From contig NZ_RPOH01000033.1 of the NCBI RefSeq assembly GCF_003818135.1, positions 1-64,000 of the forward strand: a stretch of 64,000 nucleotides of DNA. Reading direction: 5' to 3'. This document shows positions 42,958 through 53,031 of the stretch, in pieces (positions within the stretch are counted from its first letter, which is position 1; every line of letters begins with the position of its first letter). The notes beneath the pieces were generated by a model that did no database searches, was not told the DNA's origin, and worked only from the letters and a program-made list of their open reading frames with translations. The DNA is from Buttiauxella warmboldiae. GTDB taxonomy: Bacteria > Pseudomonadota > Gammaproteobacteria > Enterobacterales > Enterobacteriaceae. A program made the translations under genes and the position numbers.

Positions 42958-44139
42958 ATGCAATTGCGTAAACTATTTGTACCAGGGCTGCTTTCTCTGA
43001 CGCTGCTCAGCGGTTGTTCGCTGTTTAGCGGTGAAGAAGACGTGGTAAAGATGTCTCCACTGCCGACGGTTGAAAACCAGTTCGAACCGGAAAAATCATG
43101 GAGCACCTCCGTTGGCAGCGGTATTGGTGATTTCTACTCCAATCTGCATCCAGCCTGGCTGGATGGCAATATCTATGCCGCCGATCGTCGTGGTACCGTG
43201 AAAGCCGTTAACGCGGACGATGGTAAAGAGATCTGGTCTGTCGATCTTTCTGAAAAGACCAATTTCTACTCCAGCAACCTGCCAGCACAGCTTTCTGGTG
43301 GCGTAACGGTTGATGGCGCACATGTTTACGTTGGCAGTGAGAAAGCCCAGCTTTATGCGCTTAACACCTCTGACGGAAGTATCGCATGGCAAAGCAAAGC
43401 CGCAGGTGAAGTACTCTCTCGCCCGGTGGTCAGCGATGGTTTAGTTCTGGTACACACCAGCAACGGTCAGCTTCAGGCGTTCGACGAGGCTGACGGCGCG
43501 GTGAAATGGACCGTCAACCTGGATATGCCAGCGCTGTCTCTGCGTGGCGAATCCGCTCCGGCGGTGGCATTTGGTGCGGCTATTGTGGGTGGTGATAACG
43601 GCCGCGTTAGCGCCGTGCTGATGAAGCAGGGCCAGATGATTTGGCAACAGCGTATCTCTCAGGCAACCGGCGCTACGGAAATTGACCGCCTGAGCGATGT
43701 TGATACTACGCCCGTTATCGTTAACGGAGTGGTTTATGCCCTGGCCTATAACGGCAACCTGACGGCGCTGGACTTACGTTCAGGCCAGGTGATGTGGAAA
43801 CGTGAACTGGGTTCGGTAAACGACTTTATCGTTGATGCGAACCGTATTTTCCTTGTCGATCAGAATGACCGCGTTGTGGCGTTGAACGCGGATGGCGGCG
43901 TGACGCTGTGGACGCAAAGCGATTTGCTGCACCGCAATCTGACCTCTCCTGTTCTGTACAACGGCTATCTGGTTGTCGGCGACAGCGAAGGTTATATGCA
44001 CTGGATCAATGCTGACGATGGTCGCTTTGTTGCCCAACAAAAAGTGGACAGCTCCGGTTTCCAGACCGAGCCGGTTGTTGCCAGCGACAAGCTGCTGATT
44101 CAGGCAAAAGACGGTACGCTATACGCTCTCAAGCGCTAA
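42958..44139 (+). CDS. bamB: Outer-membrane protein assembly lipoprotein BamB
   Basis: 393 residues (E. coli 392). Lipoprotein signal with lipobox LLSG-Cys20. The rest is an eight-bladed PQQ/quinoprotein-type beta-propeller with repeats such as DLRSGQVMWKRELG and ALNTSDGSIAWQSK. It is a component of the BAM complex that binds BamA POTRA domains and assists outer-membrane beta-barrel insertion. A terminator follows. Confidence 0.96.
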   Translation: MQLRKLFVPGLLSLTLLSGCSLFSGEEDVVKMSPLPTVENQFEPEKSWSTSVGSGIGDFYSNLHPAWLDGNIYAADRRGTVKAVNADDGKEIWSVDLSEKTNFYSSNLPAQLSGGVTVDGAHVYVGSEKAQLYALNTSDGSIAWQSKAAGEVLSRPVVSDGLVLVHTSNGQLQAFDEADGAVKWTVNLDMPALSLRGESAPAVAFGAAIVGGDNGRVSAVLMKQGQMIWQQRISQATGATEIDRLSDVDTTPVIVNGVVYALAYNGNLTALDLRSGQVMWKRELGSVNDFIVDANRIFLVDQNDRVVALNADGGVTLWTQSDLLHRNLTSPVLYNGYLVVGDSEGYMHWINADDGRFVAQQKVDSSGFQTEPVVASDKLLIQAKDGTLYALKR

Positions 44140-44162
44140 ACTTGCCTGAAGTAATAAGTGCA

Positions 44163-44200
44163 AAACGGTTCCCGTAGTCCGGGAGCCGTTTGCTGTTTTT
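44163..44200 (+). terminator. bamB terminator
   Basis: AAACGGTTCCCG (44163-44174) pairs with CGGGAGCCGTTT (44180-44191) with one G-U pair, followed by GCTGTTTTT. Confidence 0.85.
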
Positions 44201-44258
44201 AGAAACGATGTGATTTAACGTCGTTTGATGATGAATTTTGAGTTATGAGGTTTTAATC

Positions 44259-45764
44259 ATGGTACCTGTGGTTGCGCTCGTCGGGCGCCCTAATGTCGGA
44301 AAATCCACGTTGTTTAACCGCTTGACGCGTACCCGAGATGCGCTGGTCGCGGATTTCCCGGGGCTGACTCGCGACCGCAAGTATGGTCGTGCTGAAGTGG
44401 AAGGTCGCGAATTTATTGCTATTGATACCGGCGGTATTGATGGCACGGAAGATGGTGTGGAAACCCACATGGCTGCACAATCGCTGTTGGCGATTGAAGA
44501 AGCCGATGTGGTGCTGTTTATGGTGGATGCGCGTGCAGGGCTGATGCCTGCCGACGAAGCTATTGCTAAGCACCTGCGTTCTCGTCAGAAGCCTACCTTC
44601 CTGGTGGCCAACAAAACTGACGGTATGGACCCCGATCAGGCGGTAATTGATTTCTACTCCCTGGGCTTAGGTGAAATTCACCCTATTGCCGCTTCTCATG
44701 GCCGTGGCGTGACAACCCTTCTTGAGCACGTTATGATCCCCTTTATCGATGATAAAAATCCGCGTGAACCGGAAGAAGAGATCGATGAAGATGCTGCCTA
44801 CTGGGCGGCATTCAATGCTAAACATGGCATTGTCTCTGAAGACGATGAAATTCCTGAAGAGGAAGAAGAAGAGGCCTTCAACCCTATCGATTTGCCTATC
44901 AAACTGGCGATCGTTGGCCGTCCAAACGTTGGTAAGTCAACGCTTACCAACCGTATTCTTGGCGAAGACCGCGTGGTGGTTTACGACATGCCGGGGACCA
45001 CACGCGACAGCATCTACATCCCGATGGAGCGCGACGAGCGTGAATACATTCTTATCGACACCGCAGGGGTGCGTAAGCGTGGCAAAATCACCGAAACCGT
45101 TGAGAAATTCTCGGTAATCAAGACGCTGCAAGCGATTGAAGATGCCAACGTTGTGATGCTGGTGATTGATGCGCGCGAAGGTATTTCTGACCAGGATCTC
45201 TCTCTGCTCGGCTTTATCCTCAATAGCGGGCGCTCACTGGTGATTGTGGTCAACAAGTGGGATGGCCTGAGCAACGAAGTCAGAGAGCAGGTTAAAGAGA
45301 CGCTGGATTACCGTCTTGGCTTTATCGACTTTGCTCGAGTGCACTTCATCTCCGCACTGCACGGCAGCGGCGTAGGTAACCTGTTCGAATCCGTTCGTGA
45401 AGCGTATGACAGCTCCACGCGTCGCGTAAGCACTGCGTTGCTGACTCGCATCATGACTATGGCGGCAGAAGATCACCAGCCACCGTTGGTTCGTGGCCGC
45501 CGCGTTAAGCTGAAATATGCGCACGCCGGTGGTTATAACCCACCAATCGTGGTGATCCACGGCAACCAGGTCAAAGACCTGCCGGATTCCTACAAGCGCT
45601 ATCTGATGAACTACTTCCGCAAATCGCTGGATGTGATGGGTACGCCAATCCGTATTCAGTTCAAAGAAGGGGAGAACCCGTTTGCCAACAAACGTAACAC
45701 CCTGACGCCAAACCAAATGCGTAAACGTAAGCGCCTGATCAAGCACATCAAGAAAAGCAAATAA
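44259..45764 (+). CDS. der: Ribosome assembly GTPase Der
   Basis: 501 residues, about ten longer than E. coli Der (490). Two tandem GTPase domains, each with GRPNVGKST (near residue 8 and near 213), DTGG/DTAG and NKTD/NKWD motifs, then a C-terminal KH-like domain. It acts in 50S subunit maturation. The extra length lies in the very acidic linker between the G domains ([11 protein letters not shown]... to [10 protein letters not shown]). The start at 44259 is chosen from the conserved [16 protein letters not shown]. Confidence 0.96.
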   Translation: MVPVVALVGRPNVGKSTLFNRLTRTRDALVADFPGLTRDRKYGRAEVEGREFIAIDTGGIDGTEDGVETHMAAQSLLAIEEADVVLFMVDARAGLMPADEAIAKHLRSRQKPTFLVANKTDGMDPDQAVIDFYSLGLGEIHPIAASHGRGVTTLLEHVMIPFIDDKNPREPEEEIDEDAAYWAAFNAKHGIVSEDDEIPEEEEEEAFNPIDLPIKLAIVGRPNVGKSTLTNRILGEDRVVVYDMPGTTRDSIYIPMERDEREYILIDTAGVRKRGKITETVEKFSVIKTLQAIEDANVVMLVIDAREGISDQDLSLLGFILNSGRSLVIVVNKWDGLSNEVREQVKETLDYRLGFIDFARVHFISALHGSGVGNLFESVREAYDSSTRRVSTALLTRIMTMAAEDHQPPLVRGRRVKLKYAHAGGYNPPIVVIHGNQVKDLPDSYKRYLMNYFRKSLDVMGTPIRIQFKEGENPFANKRNTLTPNQMRKRKRLIKHIKKSK

Positions 45765-45797
45765 TTGCTTGCGGGGATAACCTGTTTCCGAAAAATA

Positions 45798-45825
45798 AAA
45801 ACCCGACTTTGCGTCGGGTTTTTTT
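45798..45825. terminator. Terminator between der and the LprI-like gene
   Basis: AAACCCGAC/GTCGGGTTT stem with a long T run on the plus strand and an A run before it, so it can serve both convergent genes. Confidence 0.88.
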
Positions 45826-45829
45826 ATAA

Positions 45830-46441
45830 TTATGACTTCACACCGTATTTATTTTGCAGCTCACTGATACGCTGCTGATAAGCATCCTGCAGGCAGGCGT
45901 TTTTATCGTCTTCTTTCCAGCACTCATTTCTTCCTTTAATCCAGCCGCGCTGTTCAGCTTTCAGCATAGAGTTATTGTTGGATTTCACCAGCGCCTTTTT
46001 ATAGGTTGCAGCCAGCTTAACGTCAAGGGCAGACAATGTGCCGCTCTGGCAAATAAGCTCTTCCATGCTGCCTTGAGTGACTGCAGCGCAAGAGAATGAT
46101 GGGCCTGATGTTGCGGACGTTTTTTTCTGCGCGGCAGGGGCAAAACTCACCTCATCTTCGGCTAAACAAACCCCATGAACGCGGTTTGGGCGCGTGAAGG
46201 AGATTTCAGGATTTCCATCAGCCGTGCGCATAATGCTAATGACGGTTTTCCCGCTGGTGGCTTCCCAGTAGGTTGGGCTGCTCTGTTTCACGGCGGCTTT
46301 CTGGCCATCGACCCAGACTCCACCTTTGCCATCGCTGTACACGCCACCGGTTTTTCCGCAGCTGAAATTGAAGGGCTGAGGAGGCGCTGCGAATGAGGCC
46401 AGTGGAATAAGCGACAGTGCGAGTAAAATTAATTTTTTCAT
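45830..46441 (-). CDS. Secreted LprI-like (DUF1311) domain protein
   Basis: 203 residues with a clear signal peptide (MKKLILLALSLIPLASFA, cleavage about 18/19). The C-terminal 90 residues match the lysozyme-inhibitor LprI N-terminal domain: paired cysteines and the pattern SFSCAAVTQGSMEELIC, then QRGWIKGRNECW and CLQDAYQQRISEL. The N-terminal 90 residues form a separate cysteine-containing module (FNFSCGKTGG to HGVCLAED) that I do not recognise, although the two-cysteine layout resembles MliC-like inhibitors. A periplasmic role in lysozyme tolerance is only an inference. It is not at this position in E. coli K-12. Confidence 0.78.
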   Translation of the reverse strand: MKKLILLALSLIPLASFAAPPQPFNFSCGKTGGVYSDGKGGVWVDGQKAAVKQSSPTYWEATSGKTVISIMRTADGNPEISFTRPNRVHGVCLAEDEVSFAPAAQKKTSATSGPSFSCAAVTQGSMEELICQSGTLSALDVKLAATYKKALVKSNNNSMLKAEQRGWIKGRNECWKEDDKNACLQDAYQQRISELQNKYGVKS

Positions 46442-46620
46442 TGCAAACTCCAGAGGAAAATCAACGCCAGGAATGTTTTGTAGTATATCACCCGATCGGA
46501 GACAGGGCGGTAATTACCCGGTAAAGGCAGACAGGAACGGAGCGTTGTTGATGCTTAATGGCATGTTTGTCTTTATCATCAGGATCAAGACGTTCAGCGA
46601 ATGGTTGTTAAGGAGTGATG

Positions 46621-46842
46621 ATGGAAACTAAATGCCCGGTATGTGAAAAACAGCTACAGCAAACAGATTCAGGCGCGCGCTGCGAATCCTGCCAGCAGGA
46701 TTTTCATCTGCAAGCCCGCTGCCCGGAGTGCCATAAGCCGCTGGAAGTTTTAAAAGCCTGCGGCGCCATCGACTATTTCTGCCAGAACGGCCACGGATTG
46801 ATATCGAAGAAACGCGTCGAATTCGTGCCCGTTGCTAGCTAA
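46621..46842 (+). CDS. yfgJ: Zinc-ribbon protein YfgJ
   Basis: 73 residues (E. coli YfgJ 71). Three CxxC-type pairs (CPVC, CESC, CPEC) and a fourth pair site, with the family ending CGAIDYFCQNGHGLISKKRVEF. It probably binds two zinc ions; no function is established. Of the three in-phase starts, the ATG at 46621 is best spaced from AGGAG at 46611-46615. Confidence 0.88.
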   Translation: METKCPVCEKQLQQTDSGARCESCQQDFHLQARCPECHKPLEVLKACGAIDYFCQNGHGLISKKRVEFVPVAS

Positions 46843-46845
46843 CTT

Positions 46846-48227
46846 CTAGCTTTTCGCTGGCGATTTGCGCTTGCGTACCGCTTTCACCGGCGTAATGCCG
46901 GTGACCTGGCTTTCCACCCAACCATCTTCCAGACGCGTAGTAAGCGTATCCCCGGATTGCACTTGTTTGGTTTTTTCAGCACTTTGCCATCTGTCGCCGT
47001 TGTTACGCTATAGCCACGCGCGAGCGTTGCCAGCGGGCTGACCGCTTCAAGCTGCGCGATAGCTGTGCCAAAGCGCTGACGAGTGTGGCTCAGTCGCGCG
47101 GTAACAACCTGTGATAAACGATATTCCAGCTGCTGTAAACGAGTCTGCGCGCGATGAATTCGAGCTTGTGGTTGTTGCTGGTTCAAACGCTGCATCAGGC
47201 GCTGCTGCTGTTGCGAACTGCGGCGCAGTTTTGCGTCCATCGCCACGGTCAAACGCTGCTGTAAACGCTCAAGGGTCGTTTGCTGGCGCGCCAGACGCAG
47301 CTGCGGATGCTGTTGCTGCAAACGGTGATACAGGCGGGTGAAATGCTGCGTACGCTGGGCGAGATAGTAATCCATCGCCATTTCCATACGCTGCTGTTGA
47401 GACTGTAGCTGACGCAATAATTCGAGCTGATTACGGCTGACAATTTCTGCGGCGGCTGAAGGCGTTGGTGCGCGGACATCCGCCACAAAATCGGCGATCG
47501 TGAGGTCAGTTTCATGCCCTACGGCGCTAACGACCGGAATCGCACTGGCGAAAATCGCCCGTGCAACGCGCTCATCGTTAAAGCTCCATAAATCTTCCAG
47601 CGAACCGCCGCCGCGCCCGACAATCAGCACGTCACACTCTTTGCGTAAGTTTGCCCGTTCGATGGCGCGCACGATTTGCATCGGGGCATCAGCGCCCTGG
47701 ACTGCGGTGGGATAAATAATTACCGGCAGGGAAGGGTCACGGCGTTTAAGCACATGCAGAATGTCATGCAGCGCGGCACCGGTTTTTGAAGTAATAACCC
47801 CAATCTGGCGCGCAGGCGTTGGCAATGGCTGTTTATGAATTTGCTCAAACAGGCCTTCGGCGGTGAGACGCTGTTTTAGTTCTTCGTACTGCTGCTGCAA
47901 CAGTCCTTCACCCGCAGGCTGCATGCTTTCAACAATAATCTGGTAGTCACCGCGTGGTTCGTACAGCGTAAGAGTCGCACGCACCAAAACCTGCTGCCCA
48001 TGCTGTGGGCGGAAGGTCACGCGGCGATTGCTGTTGCGGAACATCGCGCCGCGAATCTGAGCGGTATCGTCCTTGAGGGTGAAATACCAGTGGCCGGAAG
48101 CCGGTTGGGTGAAGTTGGAAATTTCACCGCTGATCCAGACCTGCCCCATCTGTTGTTCCAGCAGCATGCGGACCGTCTGATTCAGGCGGCTGACGGTAAA
48201 AATTGCAGGGGTATTTATCGTTGACAT
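46846..48227 (-). CDS. xseA: Exodeoxyribonuclease VII large subunit, frameshifted near the C-terminus
   Basis: Degrades single-stranded DNA with the XseB small subunits. The N-terminal OB-fold ([24 protein letters not shown]), catalytic core ([15 protein letters not shown] and VGHETD) and long Q/R-rich coiled-coil region are intact. After GKVLKK the uninterrupted frame turns into 30 or so unrelated residues and stops at 46884. Adding one base at the run of six T at 46971-46976 (six A in the gene) restores the family C-terminus ([22 protein letters not shown]...) through to a TAG at 46846-46848. This is either a sequencing or assembly slip in a homopolymer or a real frameshift costing about 45 residues. 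Confidence 0.88.
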
Positions 48228-48319
48228 GTGACCTGGATCAAACTCTAAATCAGCAAGTTATTCGGTCAATAGTATCTTTCATCGCGTACATGGCAAGGAG
48301 TTTTCTAAAAAAAGTGTGG

Positions 48320-48345
48320 ATGCAATCGATTACGCTCTGTATAAT
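48320..48345 (+). promoter_or_regulatory. guaBA promoter with PurR operator
   Basis: ATGCAATCGATTACGC at 48320-48335 matches the PurR consensus in all but the last base, and TATAAT follows at 48340-48345. The guaBA operon of E. coli is PurR-repressed at the same place. Confidence 0.8.
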
Positions 48346-48396
48346 GCCGCGGCAATATTTTATCTGTTCTCATTCACCCCAGGTTGAGATATTGCC

Positions 48397-49863
48397 ATGC
48401 TACGAATCGCTAAAGAAGCACTGACGTTTGATGACGTTCTCCTCGTTCCAGCTCACTCTACAGTTCTGCCTAACACGGCCGATCTCAGCACCCAACTGAC
48501 CAAAACTATTCGTTTAAATATCCCTATGCTCTCCGCAGCTATGGATACCGTAACGGAAGCCCGTCTGGCCATTGCATTGGCTCAGGAAGGTGGACTTGGT
48601 TTCATCCACAAAAATATGTCGATTGAGCGCCAGGCTTTCGAAGTCAAACGCGTGAAGAAACACGAAAGTGGCGTTGTGACTGACCCACAAACCGTGCTGC
48701 CGACCACCACTCTGCATGAAGTTAAAGAGCTCACCGCACGTAACGGTTTCGCGGGTTACCCTGTTGTGACAGAAGCCAACGAGCTGGTCGGTATCATTAC
48801 CGGCCGTGACGTTCGCTTTGTTACCGATCTGAACCAGCCTGTTAGCGTCTACATGACCCCGAAAGAGCGTCTGGTTACCGTGAAAGAAGGCGAGGCGCGT
48901 GAGGTTGTGCTGTCTAAAATGCACGAGAAACGCGTTGAGAAGGCGCTGGTTGTCGATGGCAACTTCCATCTGCGCGGTATGATCACCGTAAAAGACTTCC
49001 AGAAAGCAGAACGTAAACCTAACGCCTGTAAGGACGACCAGGGCCGTTTGCGCGTTGGGGCAGCAGTTGGCGCAGGTGCGGGCAACGAAGAGCGTATCGA
49101 CGCTCTGGTGGCCGCTGGTGTCGATGTTTTGCTGATTGACTCCTCTCATGGTCACTCCGAAGGCGTTCTGCAACGTATTCGTGAAACTCGCGCTAAATAT
49201 CCTGACCTGCAAATTATTGGCGGCAACGTAGCAACCGCTAGCGGCGCGCGTGCGCTGGCTGATGCTGGCGTGAGTGCGGTGAAAGTGGGCATCGGCCCTG
49301 GCTCCATCTGCACCACACGTATCGTTACCGGTGTGGGCGTACCGCAAATCACTGCGGTTGCAGACGCGGTTGAAGCGCTGGAAGGTACCGGCATTCCTGT
49401 TATCGCTGACGGCGGCATCCGCTTCTCTGGCGATATTGCCAAAGCTATCGCGGCGGGCGCTTCTGCGGTGATGGTTGGCGGGATGCTGGCAGGGACCGAA
49501 GAATCTCCGGGTGAAATCGAACTTTACCAGGGCCGTTCTTTCAAATCCTACCGCGGTATGGGTTCTCTGGGGGCGATGTCTAAAGGCTCTTCGGACCGTT
49601 ATTTCCAGACGGACAACGCAGCGGACAAACTGGTGCCGGAAGGTATTGAAGGCCGCGTGGCTTACAAAGGGCGCCTGAAAGAGATCGTTCACCAGCAGAT
49701 GGGGGGCCTGCGTTCATGCATGGGGCTGACCGGCTGTGGCACTATCGATGAGCTGCGCACTAAGGCTGAATTTGTACGCATCAGCGGTGCGGGTATTCAG
49801 GAAAGTCACGTTCACGATGTGACGATCACCAAAGAGTCCCCGAACTATCGCATGGGTTCCTGA
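48397..49863 (+). CDS. guaB: IMP dehydrogenase
   Basis: 488 residues, the E. coli length. It oxidises IMP to XMP with NAD, the committed step to GMP. TIM barrel with catalytic Cys305 in GPGSICTT, interrupted by a CBS-domain pair (about 93-205), and the mobile flap with [10 protein letters not shown] upstream of it. Divergent from xseA and in an operon with guaA. Confidence 0.98.
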   Translation: MLRIAKEALTFDDVLLVPAHSTVLPNTADLSTQLTKTIRLNIPMLSAAMDTVTEARLAIALAQEGGLGFIHKNMSIERQAFEVKRVKKHESGVVTDPQTVLPTTTLHEVKELTARNGFAGYPVVTEANELVGIITGRDVRFVTDLNQPVSVYMTPKERLVTVKEGEAREVVLSKMHEKRVEKALVVDGNFHLRGMITVKDFQKAERKPNACKDDQGRLRVGAAVGAGAGNEERIDALVAAGVDVLLIDSSHGHSEGVLQRIRETRAKYPDLQIIGGNVATASGARALADAGVSAVKVGIGPGSICTTRIVTGVGVPQITAVADAVEALEGTGIPVIADGGIRFSGDIAKAIAAGASAVMVGGMLAGTEESPGEIELYQGRSFKSYRGMGSLGAMSKGSSDRYFQTDNAADKLVPEGIEGRVAYKGRLKEIVHQQMGGLRSCMGLTGCGTIDELRTKAEFVRISGAGIQESHVHDVTITKESPNYRMGS

Positions 49864-49870
49864 TCCTTCT

Positions 49871-49891
49871 CGCCCGGCCCTGCGCCGGGCG
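49871..49891 (+). promoter_or_regulatory. Intercistronic hairpin between guaB and guaA
   Basis: CGCCCGGC/GCCGGGCG, an 8-bp GC stem in the 68-nt gap. It has no T run, so it more likely affects mRNA stability or processing than termination. Confidence 0.5.
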
Positions 49892-49931
49892 ATTTACTTC
49901 ATCTGTTTCACTTGCCTCGGAATTAGCGTTA

Positions 49932-51509
49932 ATGACGGAAAATATCCATAAACATCGCATACTTATCCTTGATTTCGGTTCTCAGTACACCCAACTGGTG
50001 GCGCGCCGCGTGCGTGAGCTGGGCGTTTACTGCGAGCTGTGGGCATGGGATGTCACGGAAGCACAGATTCGTGATTTCAACCCAAGCGGTATCATCCTGT
50101 CTGGTGGCCCGGAAAGCACCACCGAGCTGAACAGCCCGCGTGCTCCTGAGTACGTGTTTGAAGCAGGCGTGCCGGTATTCGGCGTGTGCTATGGCATGCA
50201 GACCATGGCGATGCAGCTTGGCGGCCATGTGGAAGGCTCTAACGAACGTGAGTTCGGCTACGCACAGGTGGAAGTGAAAACTGACAGCGCGCTGGTGCGC
50301 GGCATTGAAGATTCTTTAAGTGCGGATGGCAAACCGCTGCTGGATGTCTGGATGAGCCACGGCGATAAAGTCACCGCCATCCCTGCAGATTTCGTGACCG
50401 TTGCCAGTACCGAAACCTGCCCGTTCGCGATTATGGCGCACGAAGAAAAACGTTTTTATGGCGTGCAGTTCCACCCGGAAGTGACCCACACCCGCCAGGG
50501 CCTGCGTCTGCTGGAGCGTTTTGTTCTGGAGATCTGCGGCTGCGAAGCGCTGTGGACGCCGGCAAAAATTATCGAAGATGCAATTGTTCGCCTGCGTGAA
50601 CAAATTGGCGACGATAAAGTGATTCTGGGCTTGTCCGGCGGCGTGGACTCTTCCGTTACCGCCATGCTGCTGCACCGCGCCATTGGCGACCGTCTGACTT
50701 GCGTATTCGTGGATAACGGCCTGCTGCGTTTGAACGAAGCCCAGCAGGTGATGGACATGTTTGGCGACCACTTCGGCCTGAACATCATCCACGTTGAAGG
50801 CGAAGAGCGCTTCCTGTCCGCGCTGGCGGGCGAGAACGATCCAGAAGCGAAGCGTAAAATCATCGGCCGTGTGTTCGTCGAAGTGTTCGATGAAGAAGCG
50901 CTGAAACTGGAAGAAGTGAAATGGCTGGCGCAGGGGACTATTTACCCTGACGTTATCGAATCTGCTGCATCTGCAACCGGTAAAGCGCACGTTATCAAAT
51001 CTCACCACAACGTGGGCGGCCTGCCGAAAGAGATGAAGATGGGGCTGGTTGAGCCACTGCGTGAGCTGTTCAAAGACGAAGTGCGCAAAATTGGTCTGGA
51101 GCTGGGCTTGCCGTACGACATGCTTTACCGCCATCCGTTCCCGGGCCCGGGCCTTGGGGTACGCGTGCTGGGCGAAGTGAAGAAAGAGTATTGCGACCTG
51201 CTGCGTCGCGCCGACGCCATCTTTATTGAAGAGCTGCACAAAGCCGATCTCTACAACAAAGTTAGCCAGGCGTTCACCGTGTTCCTGCCGGTGCGTTCGG
51301 TTGGTGTAATGGGCGATGGGCGTAAATACGATTGGGTTGTTTCACTGCGTGCGGTTGAAACCATCGACTTTATGACCGCGCATTGGGCACATCTGCCATA
51401 CGACTTCCTTGGCCGCGTTTCCAACCGTATTATCAACGAAGTGAACGGTATTTCCCGTGTGGTTTACGATATTTCTGGTAAACCGCCAGCGACTATTGAG
51501 TGGGAATAA
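49932..51509 (+). CDS. guaA: GMP synthase (glutamine-hydrolysing)
   Basis: 525 residues, the E. coli length. N-terminal class I glutamine amidotransferase with Cys86 (GVCYGMQ) and the His-x-Glu of FHPEVTHT. The ATP-pyrophosphatase domain has the P-loop LSGGVDSSV, followed by the C-terminal dimerisation domain ending TIEWE. It converts XMP to GMP. Its 3' end is a known attachment site for integrative elements, and an integrase gene begins 215 bp further on. Confidence 0.98.
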   Translation: MTENIHKHRILILDFGSQYTQLVARRVRELGVYCELWAWDVTEAQIRDFNPSGIILSGGPESTTELNSPRAPEYVFEAGVPVFGVCYGMQTMAMQLGGHVEGSNEREFGYAQVEVKTDSALVRGIEDSLSADGKPLLDVWMSHGDKVTAIPADFVTVASTETCPFAIMAHEEKRFYGVQFHPEVTHTRQGLRLLERFVLEICGCEALWTPAKIIEDAIVRLREQIGDDKVILGLSGGVDSSVTAMLLHRAIGDRLTCVFVDNGLLRLNEAQQVMDMFGDHFGLNIIHVEGEERFLSALAGENDPEAKRKIIGRVFVEVFDEEALKLEEVKWLAQGTIYPDVIESAASATGKAHVIKSHHNVGGLPKEMKMGLVEPLRELFKDEVRKIGLELGLPYDMLYRHPFPGPGLGVRVLGEVKKEYCDLLRRADAIFIEELHKADLYNKVSQAFTVFLPVRSVGVMGDGRKYDWVVSLRAVETIDFMTAHWAHLPYDFLGRVSNRIINEVNGISRVVYDISGKPPATIEWE

Positions 51510-51555
51510 GCCGATAACCCTTCCTGAATTTTCATGAACAGGTAAAACTACAATC

Positions 51556-51588
51556 AACCCTCTGTTTTTACAGAGGGTTTTTCTTTTT
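51556..51588 (+). terminator. guaA terminator
   Basis: AACCCTCTG (51556-51564) and CAGAGGGTT (51571-51579) form a 9-bp stem with a TTTTTA loop and a T-rich tail. The island gene content starts just beyond. Confidence 0.9.
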
Positions 51589-51724
51589 GTGCATTCATGA
51601 ATTTTCTATGTAGCGCACATTTTTTGACGGTAAATTTGACGGTATCGTTGAAAAAGCAGACAGTTCTCTATGGTGAATTACGTACAGTTAGTTATTCGAT
51701 TCTGACGGTATTTCAGGAGGGCAT

Positions 51725-52978
51725 ATGCTTACCGATATCCAGCTTAGAAAACTTAAACCGCAGGAAAAAACCTACAAAATTCCCGATCGGGATGGGCTCT
51801 ACGTGGCCGTGTCTCCCACCGGAACACTTTCATTTCGTTATGATTATCGGATTAATGGCCGACGTGAGACGCTGACAATTGGTAAGTATGGCGCTGACGG
51901 TATTTTGCTGGCCGAAGCGCGTGAACAACTCAATACCGCCAAAAAACTGCTCAAGTCAGGCGTGTCGCCTGCTGCAAAGAAACGTGACGGTAAAAATCGA
52001 GTCAGAAACGCTGAATCCTTCGCAACTTTTACCGTCAACTACATGAAGCATGCTGCGCTGGCAGACAGTACGCGAGCCATGAAGCAGGCAGTTATTGATC
52101 GGGATATCATTCCAGTTCTGGGTAATAAGCGAATGGCGGAGATTACGCCGTCAATGGTTCGGACTCTGTGTGATCGTATCTTGGATCGTGGCGGAAATGC
52201 CACGGCAGTGCAGGTGCGTGAGATCATCAGTAGCGTGTACATTTATGCCAAAAATCGAGGGCATGATTTTAAGAACCCTGCTCAGGATATCAAGGCAAGT
52301 TCGATAGCCACATTTCTCCCTCGTGTCAGGAGCCTCTCTCCGCTGGAGATTGGAATTTTCTTTAATACGCTGGATACCGTTGCAGGTATGCCTACGCTAA
52401 AACTGGCCCTGAAGCTGATTTTTCTGACGCTGGTGCGCAAAAGTGAATTTACTCAGGCTACGTGGGATGAAGTGAATTTCAGTACCCATCAATGGACGAT
52501 ACCTGCTGATCGTATGAAAGGTGGTAGGGCTCATGTCATCTATCTTTCACGTCAGGCTAGCGACCTATTGGTAGGGTTGCAAATGTGCGCAGGAGGAAGT
52601 CCTTACTTACTTGCCGGGCGCTATAGCATCAATAAACCGCTGTCTAATGCCGCCCTCAACGGGGTTATTACCACGACGGTAAAAGTTGCACAGTCGCAGG
52701 GGAAGGCGCTGGAGCATTTTACCGTCCATGACATGCGACGAACCGCCAGCACTTTATTGCATGAGGCTGGGTATCCATCAGACTGGATAGAGAAATGCCT
52801 CGCGCATGAGCAAAGAGGGGTGAGGGCAGTTTACAACAAAGCGAAATACGCGCAGCAGCGTGCTTACATGTTGCAGCAGTGGGCGAATATGGTTGATGGT
52901 TGGATTGCCGGAACAACAATGGCGCTCACTCCGTTTTCGCCGAGGAAGTATGAGGAGTGGATGAACCTTGATATGTAA
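51725..52978 (+). CDS. P4-type tyrosine integrase of the guaA-linked island
   Basis: 417 residues. N-terminal DUF4102 arm-type DNA-binding domain (LTDIQLRKLKP to the GKYGADGILLAEAR segment), core-binding domain (about 105-195), and C-terminal catalytic domain. Catalytic residues can be followed: Arg238 (TLVRKSEF), His335 and Arg338 (HDMR), His361 (LAHE) and Tyr370 (AVYNKAKY). It catalyses site-specific integration and excision, presumably at the guaA 3' end. AGGAGG precedes the start. Intact and probably active. Confidence 0.92.
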   Translation: MLTDIQLRKLKPQEKTYKIPDRDGLYVAVSPTGTLSFRYDYRINGRRETLTIGKYGADGILLAEAREQLNTAKKLLKSGVSPAAKKRDGKNRVRNAESFATFTVNYMKHAALADSTRAMKQAVIDRDIIPVLGNKRMAEITPSMVRTLCDRILDRGGNATAVQVREIISSVYIYAKNRGHDFKNPAQDIKASSIATFLPRVRSLSPLEIGIFFNTLDTVAGMPTLKLALKLIFLTLVRKSEFTQATWDEVNFSTHQWTIPADRMKGGRAHVIYLSRQASDLLVGLQMCAGGSPYLLAGRYSINKPLSNAALNGVITTTVKVAQSQGKALEHFTVHDMRRTASTLLHEAGYPSDWIEKCLAHEQRGVRAVYNKAKYAQQRAYMLQQWANMVDGWIAGTTMALTPFSPRKYEEWMNLDM

Positions 52979-53031
52979 TGGTTTATTGCACGATTAATAT
53001 AAAATTTTTATAAAAATTAGCGGGTTTGATT

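Noticed and set aside
48514-49692. Long minus-strand open frame (392 codons) inside guaB
   Set aside because: It is a shadow of guaB: the composition mirrors the guaB codon pattern and it has no recognisable domain or ribosome site.
50316-51239. Minus-strand open frame of 307 codons inside guaA
   Set aside because: Rich in His, Gln and Phe as expected for the complement of a coding gene; no domain and no start signal.
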